From positions 1 through 64,000 of the forward strand of contig CBIHOZ010000005.1 of assembly GCA_966211525.1 (NCBI GenBank): 64,000 nucleotides of DNA, in the 5' to 3' direction. Source of the stretch: Ohtaekwangia sp966211525. GTDB lineage: Bacteria; Bacteroidota; Bacteroidia; Cytophagales; Cyclobacteriaceae. Each line of letters begins with the position of its first letter. The first letter of the stretch is position 1. The notes under the pieces are model-generated. The model was not told where the DNA came from. It did no database searches and saw nothing but the letters and a program-made list of their open reading frames with translations. A program made the translations under genes and the position numbers. Shown here in pieces: positions 19,086 through 27,045 of the stretch.

Positions 19086-21251
19086 ATGCGAACGCTTTAC
19101 TTCATACAGACTTTCCTGTGTGTAATTTTATTCTCAATACAGGTAACTGCACAAAGCACGGTGCAGTCTTACCAGAATGCAAATCTCCCGGCAGATGATC
19201 GTGTGCGCGATCTGCTGAAACAACTTACGCTCGAAGAGAAAATTCATCTGTTCGGTTTTAACAGCAAAGGTGTGCCGCGCCTCGGTATACCAGTATATAA
19301 CTGGTGGAATGAAGGCTTGCACGGTGTAGCGCGGGCGGGGGAAGCAACCGTTTTTCCGCAGGCTATTGCACTGGCAGCAACGTTTAACGATGATCTTCAA
19401 CATTCCATCGCCGATGTTATCTCCACGGAGGCACGTGCCAAGTATAACCTGGCCGTGAAGCAGGACCGGAGAATACAGTATATGGGACTCACGTTCTGGT
19501 CACCGAACATCAATATATTTCGTGACCCGCGCTGGGGCCGCGGACAGGAAACATACGGCGAAGATCCGTATCTCACAGCACGTATGGGTAAAGCCTTTGT
19601 GAAAGGCTTGCAGGGAAACGATCCGCACTATCTGAAAACATCAGCATGCGCCAAGCACTTTGCTGTGCACAGTGGCCCGGAAGCAAACCGCCATACCTTT
19701 AATGCAATTGTGGATGAGAAAGATCTGCGCGAAACATACCTATACGCTTTTCATGAACTGGTAGGTGCCGGTGTTGAATCAGTGATGTGCGGCTATAACC
19801 GCGTGAATGATGAGCCTTGCTGCACGGGCAATACTTTATTGCATAAAATACTTCGTGAGGAATGGGGATTCAAAGGCCACGTAGTAACCGACTGCTGGGC
19901 ACTGGAAGATATATGGCTGCGTCATAAAGTTATGCCGGATGCCGTGCATGTAGCTGCAGCGGCTGTCAAAGCCGGTGTCAATCTCGATTGCTCCAACATG
20001 CTGCAGGATGATCTGATGAAAGCTGTTCAACAAAATCTGATCACTGAGAAAGAAATTGATGAAGCACTCGCGCCTTCACTTCGCACACAATTTAAACTTG
20101 GCTTCTACGACAAACCTGAAAATGTACCCTTCTCGTCTTTAGGACAAGAGAGTATACGCAGCGCTGCCAACATTAACTTTGCACGTAAGGCTGCACAGCA
20201 AAGTATGGTGCTTCTGAAGAATGACAAAAATATACTTCCGCTGAAATCAGAATCGTATGGAAGTATATTAGTAGCCGGGGCCAATGCCGCATCGCTCGAT
20301 GCATTGCTTGGAAATTATCACGGTGTATCTTCTGATATAGTCACGTTCGTGGAAGGTATTACGAAAGCTGCAGGTCCGGCTACCGTGGTGCAGTACGACT
20401 TGGGCTGTAACGATGTTGACTCCGTACACTTTGGTGGTCTGTGGGCATCCGAGAACAGTGATGTTACGATCGCGGTAGTTGGACTCACCCCAGTGTTAGA
20501 AGGTGAAGAAGGCGATGCGTTTCTTGCAGCACATGGTGGTGATAAAGCCGACTTAAATATACCGGCCAGTCATATAGCGTATCTCAAAGCATTACGCAAG
20601 AAACATAAGAAGCCTATCATTGCTGTAGTAACTGCAGGAAGCGCTATAAATGTAGCCGCGATTGAGCCGTATGCTGACGCTGTTATTCTAGCATGGTATC
20701 CCGGAGAACAAGGCGGAAACGCTTTGGCAGATATACTCTTCGGAAAAGTTTCTCCTTCCGGAAGATTGCCGGTAACATTCTACAAATCCTTTAACGATCT
20801 GCCTGCGTACGACAGCTATGCTACCAAAGGAAGAACGTATCGTTACTTTACAGGTGATGTACAATATCCGTTTGGTTTCGGATTAAGCTATACACAGTTC
20901 GCCTATACCTGGAAAGAAAAGCCGCGCGATTCATACAAAGCTAAAGAGATAGTTTCGGTAACCGTGCAGGTAAAAAATACAGGCGCGTACGATGGTGACG
21001 AAGTTGTTCAAGCTTATATCAAATACCCTTCCGGTGAGCGTGCTCCGCTGAAAGAGCTGAAACAATTTAGTCGCATACATGTAGCCAAAGGTTCCCAACA
21101 GGACGTGACATTGACGATCCCGATTGCTGATTTACAAAAGTGGAATCTGAAGAAAAGCGCGTGGGAAGTTGTGCCGGGCAAGTATACCATTTACCTTGGA
21201 AGCAATTCTCTTGATGAGCGTATACAACACCAATTTGTTGTAAAAAAATAG
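19086..21251 (+). CDS. Secreted GH3 beta-glycosidase, xylosidase-like
   Basis: 721 residues with a signal peptide (cut near VTAQ, residue 23). The N-terminal barrel carries YNWWNEGLHGVAR (71-83), FWSPNINIFRDPRWGRGQE (137-155), KHF (190-192) and VVTDCWALED, in which Asp269 is the expected nucleophile of retaining GH3 enzymes. A second alpha/beta domain (MVLLKNDKNILPLKS) and a C-terminal fibronectin-like domain (VQVKNTGAYDGDEVVQ) complete the usual three-part form. The WWNEGLHGVAR and STEARAKYN motifs resemble bacterial and plant beta-xylosidases more than broad beta-glucosidases; that distinction is inference. It hydrolyses terminal sugars from oligosaccharides in the periplasm or at the surface. 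It diverges from FecR/SusC/SusD locus 2 and is a likely member of that regulon. Confidence 0.9.
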   Translation: MRTLYFIQTFLCVILFSIQVTAQSTVQSYQNANLPADDRVRDLLKQLTLEEKIHLFGFNSKGVPRLGIPVYNWWNEGLHGVARAGEATVFPQAIALAATFNDDLQHSIADVISTEARAKYNLAVKQDRRIQYMGLTFWSPNINIFRDPRWGRGQETYGEDPYLTARMGKAFVKGLQGNDPHYLKTSACAKHFAVHSGPEANRHTFNAIVDEKDLRETYLYAFHELVGAGVESVMCGYNRVNDEPCCTGNTLLHKILREEWGFKGHVVTDCWALEDIWLRHKVMPDAVHVAAAAVKAGVNLDCSNMLQDDLMKAVQQNLITEKEIDEALAPSLRTQFKLGFYDKPENVPFSSLGQESIRSAANINFARKAAQQSMVLLKNDKNILPLKSESYGSILVAGANAASLDALLGNYHGVSSDIVTFVEGITKAAGPATVVQYDLGCNDVDSVHFGGLWASENSDVTIAVVGLTPVLEGEEGDAFLAAHGGDKADLNIPASHIAYLKALRKKHKKPIIAVVTAGSAINVAAIEPYADAVILAWYPGEQGGNALADILFGKVSPSGRLPVTFYKSFNDLPAYDSYATKGRTYRYFTGDVQYPFGFGLSYTQFAYTWKEKPRDSYKAKEIVSVTVQVKNTGAYDGDEVVQAYIKYPSGERAPLKELKQFSRIHVAKGSQQDVTLTIPIADLQKWNLKKSAWEVVPGKYTIYLGSNSLDERIQHQFVVKK

Positions 21252-21276
21252 TGTATCTTTAATAATTCTTCTGAAT

Positions 21277-21324
21277 CTTCATCAGGCTTTTATCGTTTGT
21301 ATATTGACGGTAAGCCTGATGAAG
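21277..21324. repeat. 13-bp inverted repeat between the GH3 gene and the antitoxin gene
   Basis: CTTCATCAGGCTT (21277-21289) pairs perfectly with AAGCCTGATGAAG (21312-21324) across 22 bases. It could end GH3 transcription, though no strong T run follows. It could also be an operator for the toxin-antitoxin pair, whose first codon lies 25 bases downstream. Confidence 0.6.
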
Positions 21325-21349
21325 AGAATGGCAATTATTAATTTTCGAT

Positions 21350-21574
21350 ATGGTTACAAAAGAAGAACTTAAAAAAGAAGTAGATAAACTACCGGATAGC
21401 CTGTTAGATGAAGTATATATTTTGCTTAAGAATATGCTTCGTCAAAAAAAGTCTAATCAAGAAAGTATGTACGAAGGCTGGGATGCCTGGAGAAAAAACC
21501 TGGAGCAGTTTAGCAGTGATTTCATGAATAGCCGTAATCAATCATCTCAGCAATCCCGCGAATCCTTCGATTAA
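21350..21574 (+). CDS. Antitoxin-like protein of a VapBC-type pair
   Basis: 74 residues. The N-terminal half (KEELKKEVDKLPDSLLDEVY) resembles short helical antitoxins of the DUF2281/VapB kind, and the C-terminal half is a polar tail of the sort that wraps a PIN-domain toxin. The stop codon overlaps the start of the toxin frame by one base (TAATG), the normal arrangement for such pairs. The frame is intact although the toxin is broken. The family assignment rests on size, composition and the neighbouring PIN remnant, not on a clear motif. Confidence 0.65.
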   Translation: MVTKEELKKEVDKLPDSLLDEVYILLKNMLRQKKSNQESMYEGWDAWRKNLEQFSSDFMNSRNQSSQQSRESFD

Positions 21575-21971
21575 TGAATTACCTTCTAGACACGAATATC
21601 TGTATCTATATCATCAAGAAAAATCCACAATCCGTTTTCAACAGACTTCTTGAAATTCCCCCACATCAATTATCTGTATCCGCTATATCAGTAGCAGAAC
21701 TCGAGTATGGAGTACGCAAAAGTTCTTAACCTGAAAAGAACCAACTCGCACTTAAAAACTTCCTAAAGCCTCTTCCGTGCTAAGCTTCGACTTCAACGCC
21801 ACTATCGAATATGGAATGATACGCAGTAACCTGGAGAAAAAAGGAATTCCCATTGGCCCACTCGACCTTTTAATCGCGGCTCACGCCGAGAGTCTTAACT
21901 ATACACTAGTTACTAACAACGAAAAAGAGTTCAGCAGAATAGATGGGCTTAAAATAGAAAACTGGGTATAA
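21574..21971 (+). pseudogene. vapC: Broken PIN-domain (VapC-type) toxin gene
   Basis: The frame opens MNYLLDTNICIYIIKKNPQS, the standard VapC start with the first acidic residue Asp6, and continues to AELEYGVRKSS with the second conserved acidic position. A TAA at 21727-21729 then stops it. Past the stop the same frame reads PEKNQLALKNFLKPLP as far as about 21776, where one base appears to be missing. The protein resumes one frame over as VLSFDFNATIEYG, then PIGPLDLLIAAHAESLNYTL with the third acidic site, and ends NWV at 21971. Repaired, it would be about 132 residues, normal for VapC. One nonsense codon plus one frameshift make this a pseudogene rather than a single sequencing error. Confidence 0.85.
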
Positions 21972-22069
21972 TAAATTCCAGCGACCGGAGTTTCTCCCTG
22001 GACATCTTGTACTTACTAAAAACGCCAGACTTCGGGTATATATTAAACGATGTAACTGCAGGTATAGCA

Positions 22070-23086
22070 TTACTCCACCTCTCGTGAGATCAACTTCGTT
22101 GACGCACGCACATTCAAAACAGAAGGTATAACAATGCGCTCGTTCTTGAGATTATATTTTTTCTCCAATGCTTTAAAAAGAATTGTGGCTGCAGCTTTAC
22201 CCATTTCGAAGGCTGGCTGCGTAACAGTGGTGAGTGGCGGATCGAGCAACGATGCAATCTGCAAATGTGAGAAGCCTATAATTTTTATATCGTAGGGAAT
22301 CGCGATGCGATGAGCGTGACAGATTTTATATACCGGCATCGTTACTTTTTCAATAGAGCCTATAATTCCATCAGGACGATTGCTGCAAGTTAGCAGTTGT
22401 TCTATAATAGTATTGTTCTCATCTTCATTATCGGTGCAAAATACAACACGCTCCGGCAGTGCATGATCGTGTAACGCCTGGGTATATCCATGATGGCGGT
22501 GTTTGATGATGGCGAGCTCACCCGGCATCGACAGAAATGCGATACGCTTGCAACCCTGATCAATGAGATGCTTTGCTGCCGCATAAGCCGAATCAAAATC
22601 ATTCGTTACGACACTTGCTGTCTCAATGCCTTCGCAAACACGATCAAAAAAAACGAGCGGAATTTTATTGGCGTATAGTTCACTCAGGTGTTCATACTTT
22701 TCATCGTTGGCTACTATGGACATCAACACGCCATCCACGCGTCCATTACGAAACTCGCGTACTATGGATTGCTCCCGCTGTACATCTTCATGTGTAAGGT
22801 ATACCATGGTGTGGTAGCCCTTATCATGTGCAATAGACTCTATACCGTTGATCGCTGCCGAAAAAAAACTGTCGGCCACTTCCGGTAACACCACGGCAAT
22901 GTTTCCACTCCTTCCCTTCTTTAAACTGCTGGCATACGGATTGGGTATATAGTCCAGCTTGGCGGCATATTCAAAAACGCGGGCTTTGGTTTCAGTGCTT
23001 ATCTCATGACTATCGCGTAAAGCTTTTGATACTGTTGAAACAGCCAGATTCAGGTCCTTCGCAATTTTCTTTATCGTTACACTCAT
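22070..23086 (-). CDS. LacI-family transcriptional repressor
   Basis: 338 residues. The N-terminal helix-turn-helix is TIKKIAKDLNLAVSTVSKAL with the hinge YIPNPYASSLKKGRSG at about 45-60. A periplasmic-binding-protein-like effector domain fills the rest (NIAVVLPEVADSFFSAAING; GCKRIAFLSMPGE; PPLTTVTQPAFEMGKAAA). Members bind palindromes with a central CG and release on binding a sugar or polyol. An 18-bp palindrome of this type lies 42 bases upstream of the start, in the shared control region with the divergent myo-inositol oxygenase gene. It therefore probably represses itself and that gene; inositol as inducer is inference. Confidence 0.92.
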   Translation of the reverse strand: MSVTIKKIAKDLNLAVSTVSKALRDSHEISTETKARVFEYAAKLDYIPNPYASSLKKGRSGNIAVVLPEVADSFFSAAINGIESIAHDKGYHTMVYLTHEDVQREQSIVREFRNGRVDGVLMSIVANDEKYEHLSELYANKIPLVFFDRVCEGIETASVVTNDFDSAYAAAKHLIDQGCKRIAFLSMPGELAIIKHRHHGYTQALHDHALPERVVFCTDNEDENNTIIEQLLTCSNRPDGIIGSIEKVTMPVYKICHAHRIAIPYDIKIIGFSHLQIASLLDPPLTTVTQPAFEMGKAAATILFKALEKKYNLKNERIVIPSVLNVRASTKLISREVE

Positions 23087-23127
23087 GTACCGTTGGGCTT
23101 TGTTAAATAACGCAAAATCAATCTATA

Positions 23128-23145
23128 TACGAAAACGGTTTCGTA
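23128..23145. promoter_or_regulatory. LacI-type operator palindrome
   Basis: TACGAAAACGGTTTCGTA: perfect 7-bp arms (TACGAAA and TTTCGTA) around ACGG. This is the shape of LacI-family operators. It lies between the repressor gene and the oxygenase gene, 42 bases from the first and 109 from the second. I did not find a second copy elsewhere in the window. Confidence 0.7.
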
Positions 23146-23254
23146 AATAAGCCGGTACAAATCGTTGATTGAGCAGATATAATTCACCAAGTTCGATATG
23201 TGTATTCCAGCGAGTACATCTTTTTCGCTTTCCAAAATTTAAACATATCAATTT

Positions 23255-24127
23255 ATGAAACCTCAAATTGAAAGTAATCCGTTGACAAATCTGGATGAAT
23301 GGGAAGATGATTTGTTACGCAGGTATCCAGATCCTGAAGCTATAGCTGATCAGAAATCAGTGGAAGAGTACAGGAACTATGAGACTCCGCAACGGGATAC
23401 TGTTCGTGAATTTTACAGACTGAATCATACGTATCAGACTTATGATTTTGTTATGCAGAAGCGTGAGAACTATTTGCGCTTTGATAAAAAAGAAATGTCG
23501 ATATGGCCTGCATTTGATTTTTTGAATCAACTCGTAGATGATTCAGACCCGGATACAGACCTCGACCAGATGCAACACTTGCTGCAAACTTCAGAAGCGA
23601 TCCGCAGAGACGGACACCCTGACTGGATGGTGTTAACGGGACTGGTTCACGACATGGGTAAAGTTCTCTGTTTGTTTGGCGAACCACAATGGGCTGTCGT
23701 TGGTGATACATTCCCGGTAGGCTGTGCTCACTCTGACAAGATTGTGTTCCCGGAGTTCTTTGATGCAAACCCGGATCATCACAACGAAAAGTATAATACG
23801 AAGTATGGTATATATGAACCAAACTGTGGCCTGCGCAATGTACACATGTCGTGGGGCCACGATGAATATGTATACCAGATGATGAAAGATTATTTGCCGG
23901 AGTCTGCGCTCTATATGCTGCGCTACCACTCTTTCTATGCACAACACCGTGAACACGCTTACGATCACTTAATGGATGATCATGATCACAAGATGTTCAA
24001 ATGGGTAGATCTTTTCAATCCATACGATTTATACTCCAAGAATCCAACGCCTCCGAATTGGACCGAGCTGCGTCCGTATTACGAAGACCTGGTTGCTAAA
24101 TATTTACCAGCCACACTTAAATTCTAG
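23255..24127 (+). CDS. MIOX: Myo-inositol oxygenase
   Basis: 290 residues, the usual length of the family. The enzyme uses a di-iron centre and oxygen to split myo-inositol into D-glucuronate in the cytoplasm. All six metal ligands known from the mouse enzyme have counterparts: His108 (MQHLLQTSE), His132 and Asp133 (GLVHDMGK), His202 (SWGHDEY), His225 (RYHSFY) and Asp258 (NPYDLY). Their spacing nearly matches the animal protein, and Lys136 matches its substrate lysine. Long blocks such as LFGEPQWAVVGDTFPVGC are nearly the same as in animals. No uronate pathway genes lie beside it; the only partner is the divergent LacI repressor. A paired hairpin terminator follows the gene. Confidence 0.95.
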   Translation: MKPQIESNPLTNLDEWEDDLLRRYPDPEAIADQKSVEEYRNYETPQRDTVREFYRLNHTYQTYDFVMQKRENYLRFDKKEMSIWPAFDFLNQLVDDSDPDTDLDQMQHLLQTSEAIRRDGHPDWMVLTGLVHDMGKVLCLFGEPQWAVVGDTFPVGCAHSDKIVFPEFFDANPDHHNEKYNTKYGIYEPNCGLRNVHMSWGHDEYVYQMMKDYLPESALYMLRYHSFYAQHREHAYDHLMDDHDHKMFKWVDLFNPYDLYSKNPTPPNWTELRPYYEDLVAKYLPATLKF

Positions 24128-24165
24128 TGTGACTATATATACTTTCCATGGCACTGGAATGTACC

Positions 24166-24192
24166 GATCCACCTGTGGCTTGCAGGTGGATC
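24166..24192 (+). terminator. Hairpin after the myo-inositol oxygenase gene
   Basis: GATCCACCTG (24166-24175) pairs with CAGGTGGATC (24183-24192) across 7 bases, 38 bases past the stop. A-rich rather than T-rich sequence follows, so on its own it is a weak terminator. It may act with the next hairpin. Confidence 0.45.
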
Positions 24193-24201
24193 TCATAAAA
24201 T

Positions 24202-24255
24202 AAAAAATCCTGCGCGACCTTCCATGTTTCTGAAAAAGTCGTTGCAGGATTTTTT
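24202..24255. terminator. Bidirectional terminator between oxygenase and kinase genes
   Basis: AAAAAATCCTGC (24202-24213) pairs with GCAGGATTTTTT (24244-24255) across 30 bases that can themselves pair in part (GCGAC with GTCG). The T run on either strand serves both convergent genes. Confidence 0.75.
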
Positions 24256-24277
24256 ATTATCTATACTATAGCTATAC

Positions 24278-26212
24278 TTACGCCACTTCGAGACGATCGC
24301 GCGGAATGGTAAACATGAAGGAGCTTCCTTTACCCGGCTCGCTTTCAAACCAGATCACTCCTCCGTTTTTCTCCACCAGTTCTTTACACAGCGGCAAGCC
24401 CAGCCCGGTGCCCTTCTCGTTGGATGTACCCGGTGTTGTAAAACCGGTAACACCATCAAAAAGCTTCGATTGTTTTTCTGCTGGTATACCGGTGCCGGTA
24501 TCCTGCACGGTAATTTTTACAAATTTCTCCTGGTCTACTACGGAAAGCGAAAGACGATCGCCTGCGCGTGAAAACTTGATGGCGTTGTTCATCAGGTTGC
24601 GTATCACGATATCGACTGTAGCTTTATCGGCAAATGCAATGGCCGGTGTCACTACCTGTGCCGATATATGTACCCGCTTCGTATCGGCATGTCCTTTTGC
24701 AAGGCGCACGTTTTCCTCCACTACTTTTTGCAGATCGAAATGTTCGGCATTCAGCACGGTGCCATCCATCTGGCTCTTCGCCCAATGCAACATGTTCTCC
24801 ACAAGTTGTACGGTTACGTTCAGCTTCTCACTCATGAGCTTGCTCATCTGCTGTATATCTGCCGTGGTGAGTGTACCATCGCCAATCAGCTCTACCATAC
24901 TTTGCAGGGAGTTCAACGGACTTCTGAAATCATGACTGATGATAGAGAGTAATTTATTCTTAATCGTATTGAGCCTTTCGAGGTGCGCATTCTGTTCATC
25001 GATCTTTTCCTTCTGCGCTATGATGGCAGCATTGCGTTCCTTCAGCAATACATTGAATTTTTTCCAGCGCTTGTTGGAGATAACCAGGTACGTTATGATC
25101 AGTACCAGCGCGGTAAGCCCTGCTATATAGGTCTTCTTCCTGAAGTTTCCGCGAACAATTTCTTTCTGCTGAAGAGCTTTATCTTTTTCAAGCATTTCAA
25201 TTTCATGCTGCTTTCGCTGCAGGTCGTACTCCGCCTGAAGATTGTTGGCTTCGCGCTCTTTTTCGATGCTGAACATTTCCTCCTTCAAAGCAATCTCTTT
25301 GTCGCGGTAGAGCAATGACCTTTGAAAATCTTTTTTGCGCTCATATGCTTTGTACAGCAGGTGGTATGCTTCCAGCAGAATTTCCTTATTACCCGCTGTT
25401 GTCAGATTTCCTATACTCTTTTCAGCGTATGCTATTGCTTTACCATATTGCTCTTGTTCGAAATATATATCTGCCAGTAAATTATAGCTATACGAAACGC
25501 CCTCTACATCATGAATGCGTTCTGAAATGGCCTGCGACTCGTGCAGATACTCAAGAGCCTTCGCATTGTGTCCGGTCTTATGCAGCGACTCGCCCATATT
25601 GTAGAGTACTATCGCTGTGCACGCAGTATCTTTAACTTCACGACTTATTTCCAGGGCTTTGTAGTTATTCTCCATCGCCAGGTCATACTGCTTGTTCTTC
25701 GAATACATGTCTGCCAGGTTGATCAATGTACTGAGCATGGAAGCGTGGCCATAGTCTCCAAATATATTCAGCGCCTTTTCAAAGTATTCAATAGCCTTCG
25801 CATAGTTGCCCATTGAAGAATATACTATACCAATATTATTATAGTTGTTGCCGGTAAGACCTCTTAATTTAAGTTCTTCGCTAATCGTGAGTGCTTCGAG
25901 GTGGCAGCGCAGTGCTTCCGGAAATTTACCTTTAGCCACCAGGGCAACACCTTTTGTAAGATAGCTTAGTGCAATGCCTTTTTTGAAATCGTGTTTGCGG
26001 GCGAGTTCCATCGCCTGATCGGCCATGAGTATAGCACTGTCGGGATTGCGATACCAATAGAATTTGGACAAGGAATAATACACGTTAACCTTGATGGTGT
26101 CGTTAACCGAACTTTTCAGTTCTTCGTTTAGCAGGGCGATTTCGCCCGATTGCGCGTAGCAAAAGGGTACACTCAAAAACAAGCACAATAATGTAATGAG
26201 CAGTCGCTGCAT
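24278..26212 (-). CDS. TPR-containing membrane sensor histidine kinase (A)
   Basis: 644 residues from the ATG at 26212, chosen because MQRLLITLLCLFLSVPFCYAQ is a clean signal peptide; a frame 19 codons longer exists. A periplasmic block of tetratricopeptide repeats covers about 40-310 (for example NNIGIVYSSMGNYAKAIEYF). A short coiled coil, one membrane helix (TYIAGLTALVLIITYLVIS, about 365-385) and a second coiled segment follow. The kinase core has the phospho-acceptor in LSIISHDFRSPLNSLQ, then NLMNNAIKFS, DTGTGIP and GTGLGLPLCKEL as N, G1 and G2 boxes. No response regulator is adjacent. A second kinase of the same build lies at 31255-33201. Confidence 0.9.
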   Translation of the reverse strand: MQRLLITLLCLFLSVPFCYAQSGEIALLNEELKSSVNDTIKVNVYYSLSKFYWYRNPDSAILMADQAMELARKHDFKKGIALSYLTKGVALVAKGKFPEALRCHLEALTISEELKLRGLTGNNYNNIGIVYSSMGNYAKAIEYFEKALNIFGDYGHASMLSTLINLADMYSKNKQYDLAMENNYKALEISREVKDTACTAIVLYNMGESLHKTGHNAKALEYLHESQAISERIHDVEGVSYSYNLLADIYFEQEQYGKAIAYAEKSIGNLTTAGNKEILLEAYHLLYKAYERKKDFQRSLLYRDKEIALKEEMFSIEKEREANNLQAEYDLQRKQHEIEMLEKDKALQQKEIVRGNFRKKTYIAGLTALVLIITYLVISNKRWKKFNVLLKERNAAIIAQKEKIDEQNAHLERLNTIKNKLLSIISHDFRSPLNSLQSMVELIGDGTLTTADIQQMSKLMSEKLNVTVQLVENMLHWAKSQMDGTVLNAEHFDLQKVVEENVRLAKGHADTKRVHISAQVVTPAIAFADKATVDIVIRNLMNNAIKFSRAGDRLSLSVVDQEKFVKITVQDTGTGIPAEKQSKLFDGVTGFTTPGTSNEKGTGLGLPLCKELVEKNGGVIWFESEPGKGSSFMFTIPRDRLEVA

Positions 26213-26269
26213 GCGTTTGGTTCCGTGTAAGTTACAATCGAATGTAAACTTATATACATCAGCGCGCAT

Positions 26270-27045
26270 TCAACAGGGGATTTATAGTTTTTCATTACAT
26301 CCAACATCAATGCTGCGTATTTTTCAAAAAGTGGCATACACGCAGGCATAGCCCATCATGGATTACGTTTCGCTGGTACTTATCGCGGCAAACACGCCTT
26401 TGGTCGCGGTAAATCCGGAGTTTTCTGTTACAGGAGATTTGGTATAGACATTCGCTGCCGGTCAACGAAGGCTTATGTTAAACCATTGATGCAGCGATTA
26501 TGTGGATTTATATATGATCGCAGACAAAGATATTACATCTTCATCCCGCATTCCGTTAACTGTGAATGTGACGCTTCATCTTTCCTTTTTCATTTGTCAT
26601 CGCTATACAACACTACGTTTAATGCTCACCAAAGAGCATATACTTCAGACCCAATACCGATTGTGCTCGACAGGCAACATCTAAATCTCTTGGCTATATA
26701 CGGATAGCTTCATCTCCATTCTTACAAAAAATCACCAGCTATACTTGTCCAGTCAACAAACATTATAAAAGCAAATAGCCGGTATATAGATTCACATATT
26801 CCCATTCGGCATCAATTACTGGTACAGCTATACGCACAATCATTTCTCATAGGTATACATGTGATTTGAACAGAGAATGCGTGCTTACAAACGAGGCTTG
26901 CTACTGTACGCTGCGTACACTTTTGTGTCATTTCCGCACATAGCAAATCTTACCTTTTATTTTATCAACTTGTGTCCTGATCTTTGCGTTAGTAACCCGA
27001 AAGGAATGTTACTTTCGTGTAAGACATATTGCCCTCTACAATTTG
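26270..27045. other. 776-base region without a recognisable gene
   Basis: It lies between divergent kinase genes. Short plus-strand frames here have skewed composition and no family features. A near-repeat TCGCGGCAAA/TCGCGGTAAA occurs at 26383-26412, and the tetramer TATA is frequent. The promoters of both kinases should lie here; GATCTTTG at 26978-26985 is one base off TAnnTTTG for the downstream gene. A decayed gene or a small RNA cannot be excluded. Confidence 0.35.

Noticed and set aside
21574..21971. Programmed frameshift or recoding in the VapC gene
   Set aside because: There is both a stop codon and a separate frame change about 50 bases apart, with no slippery sequence at either, so decay is simpler.
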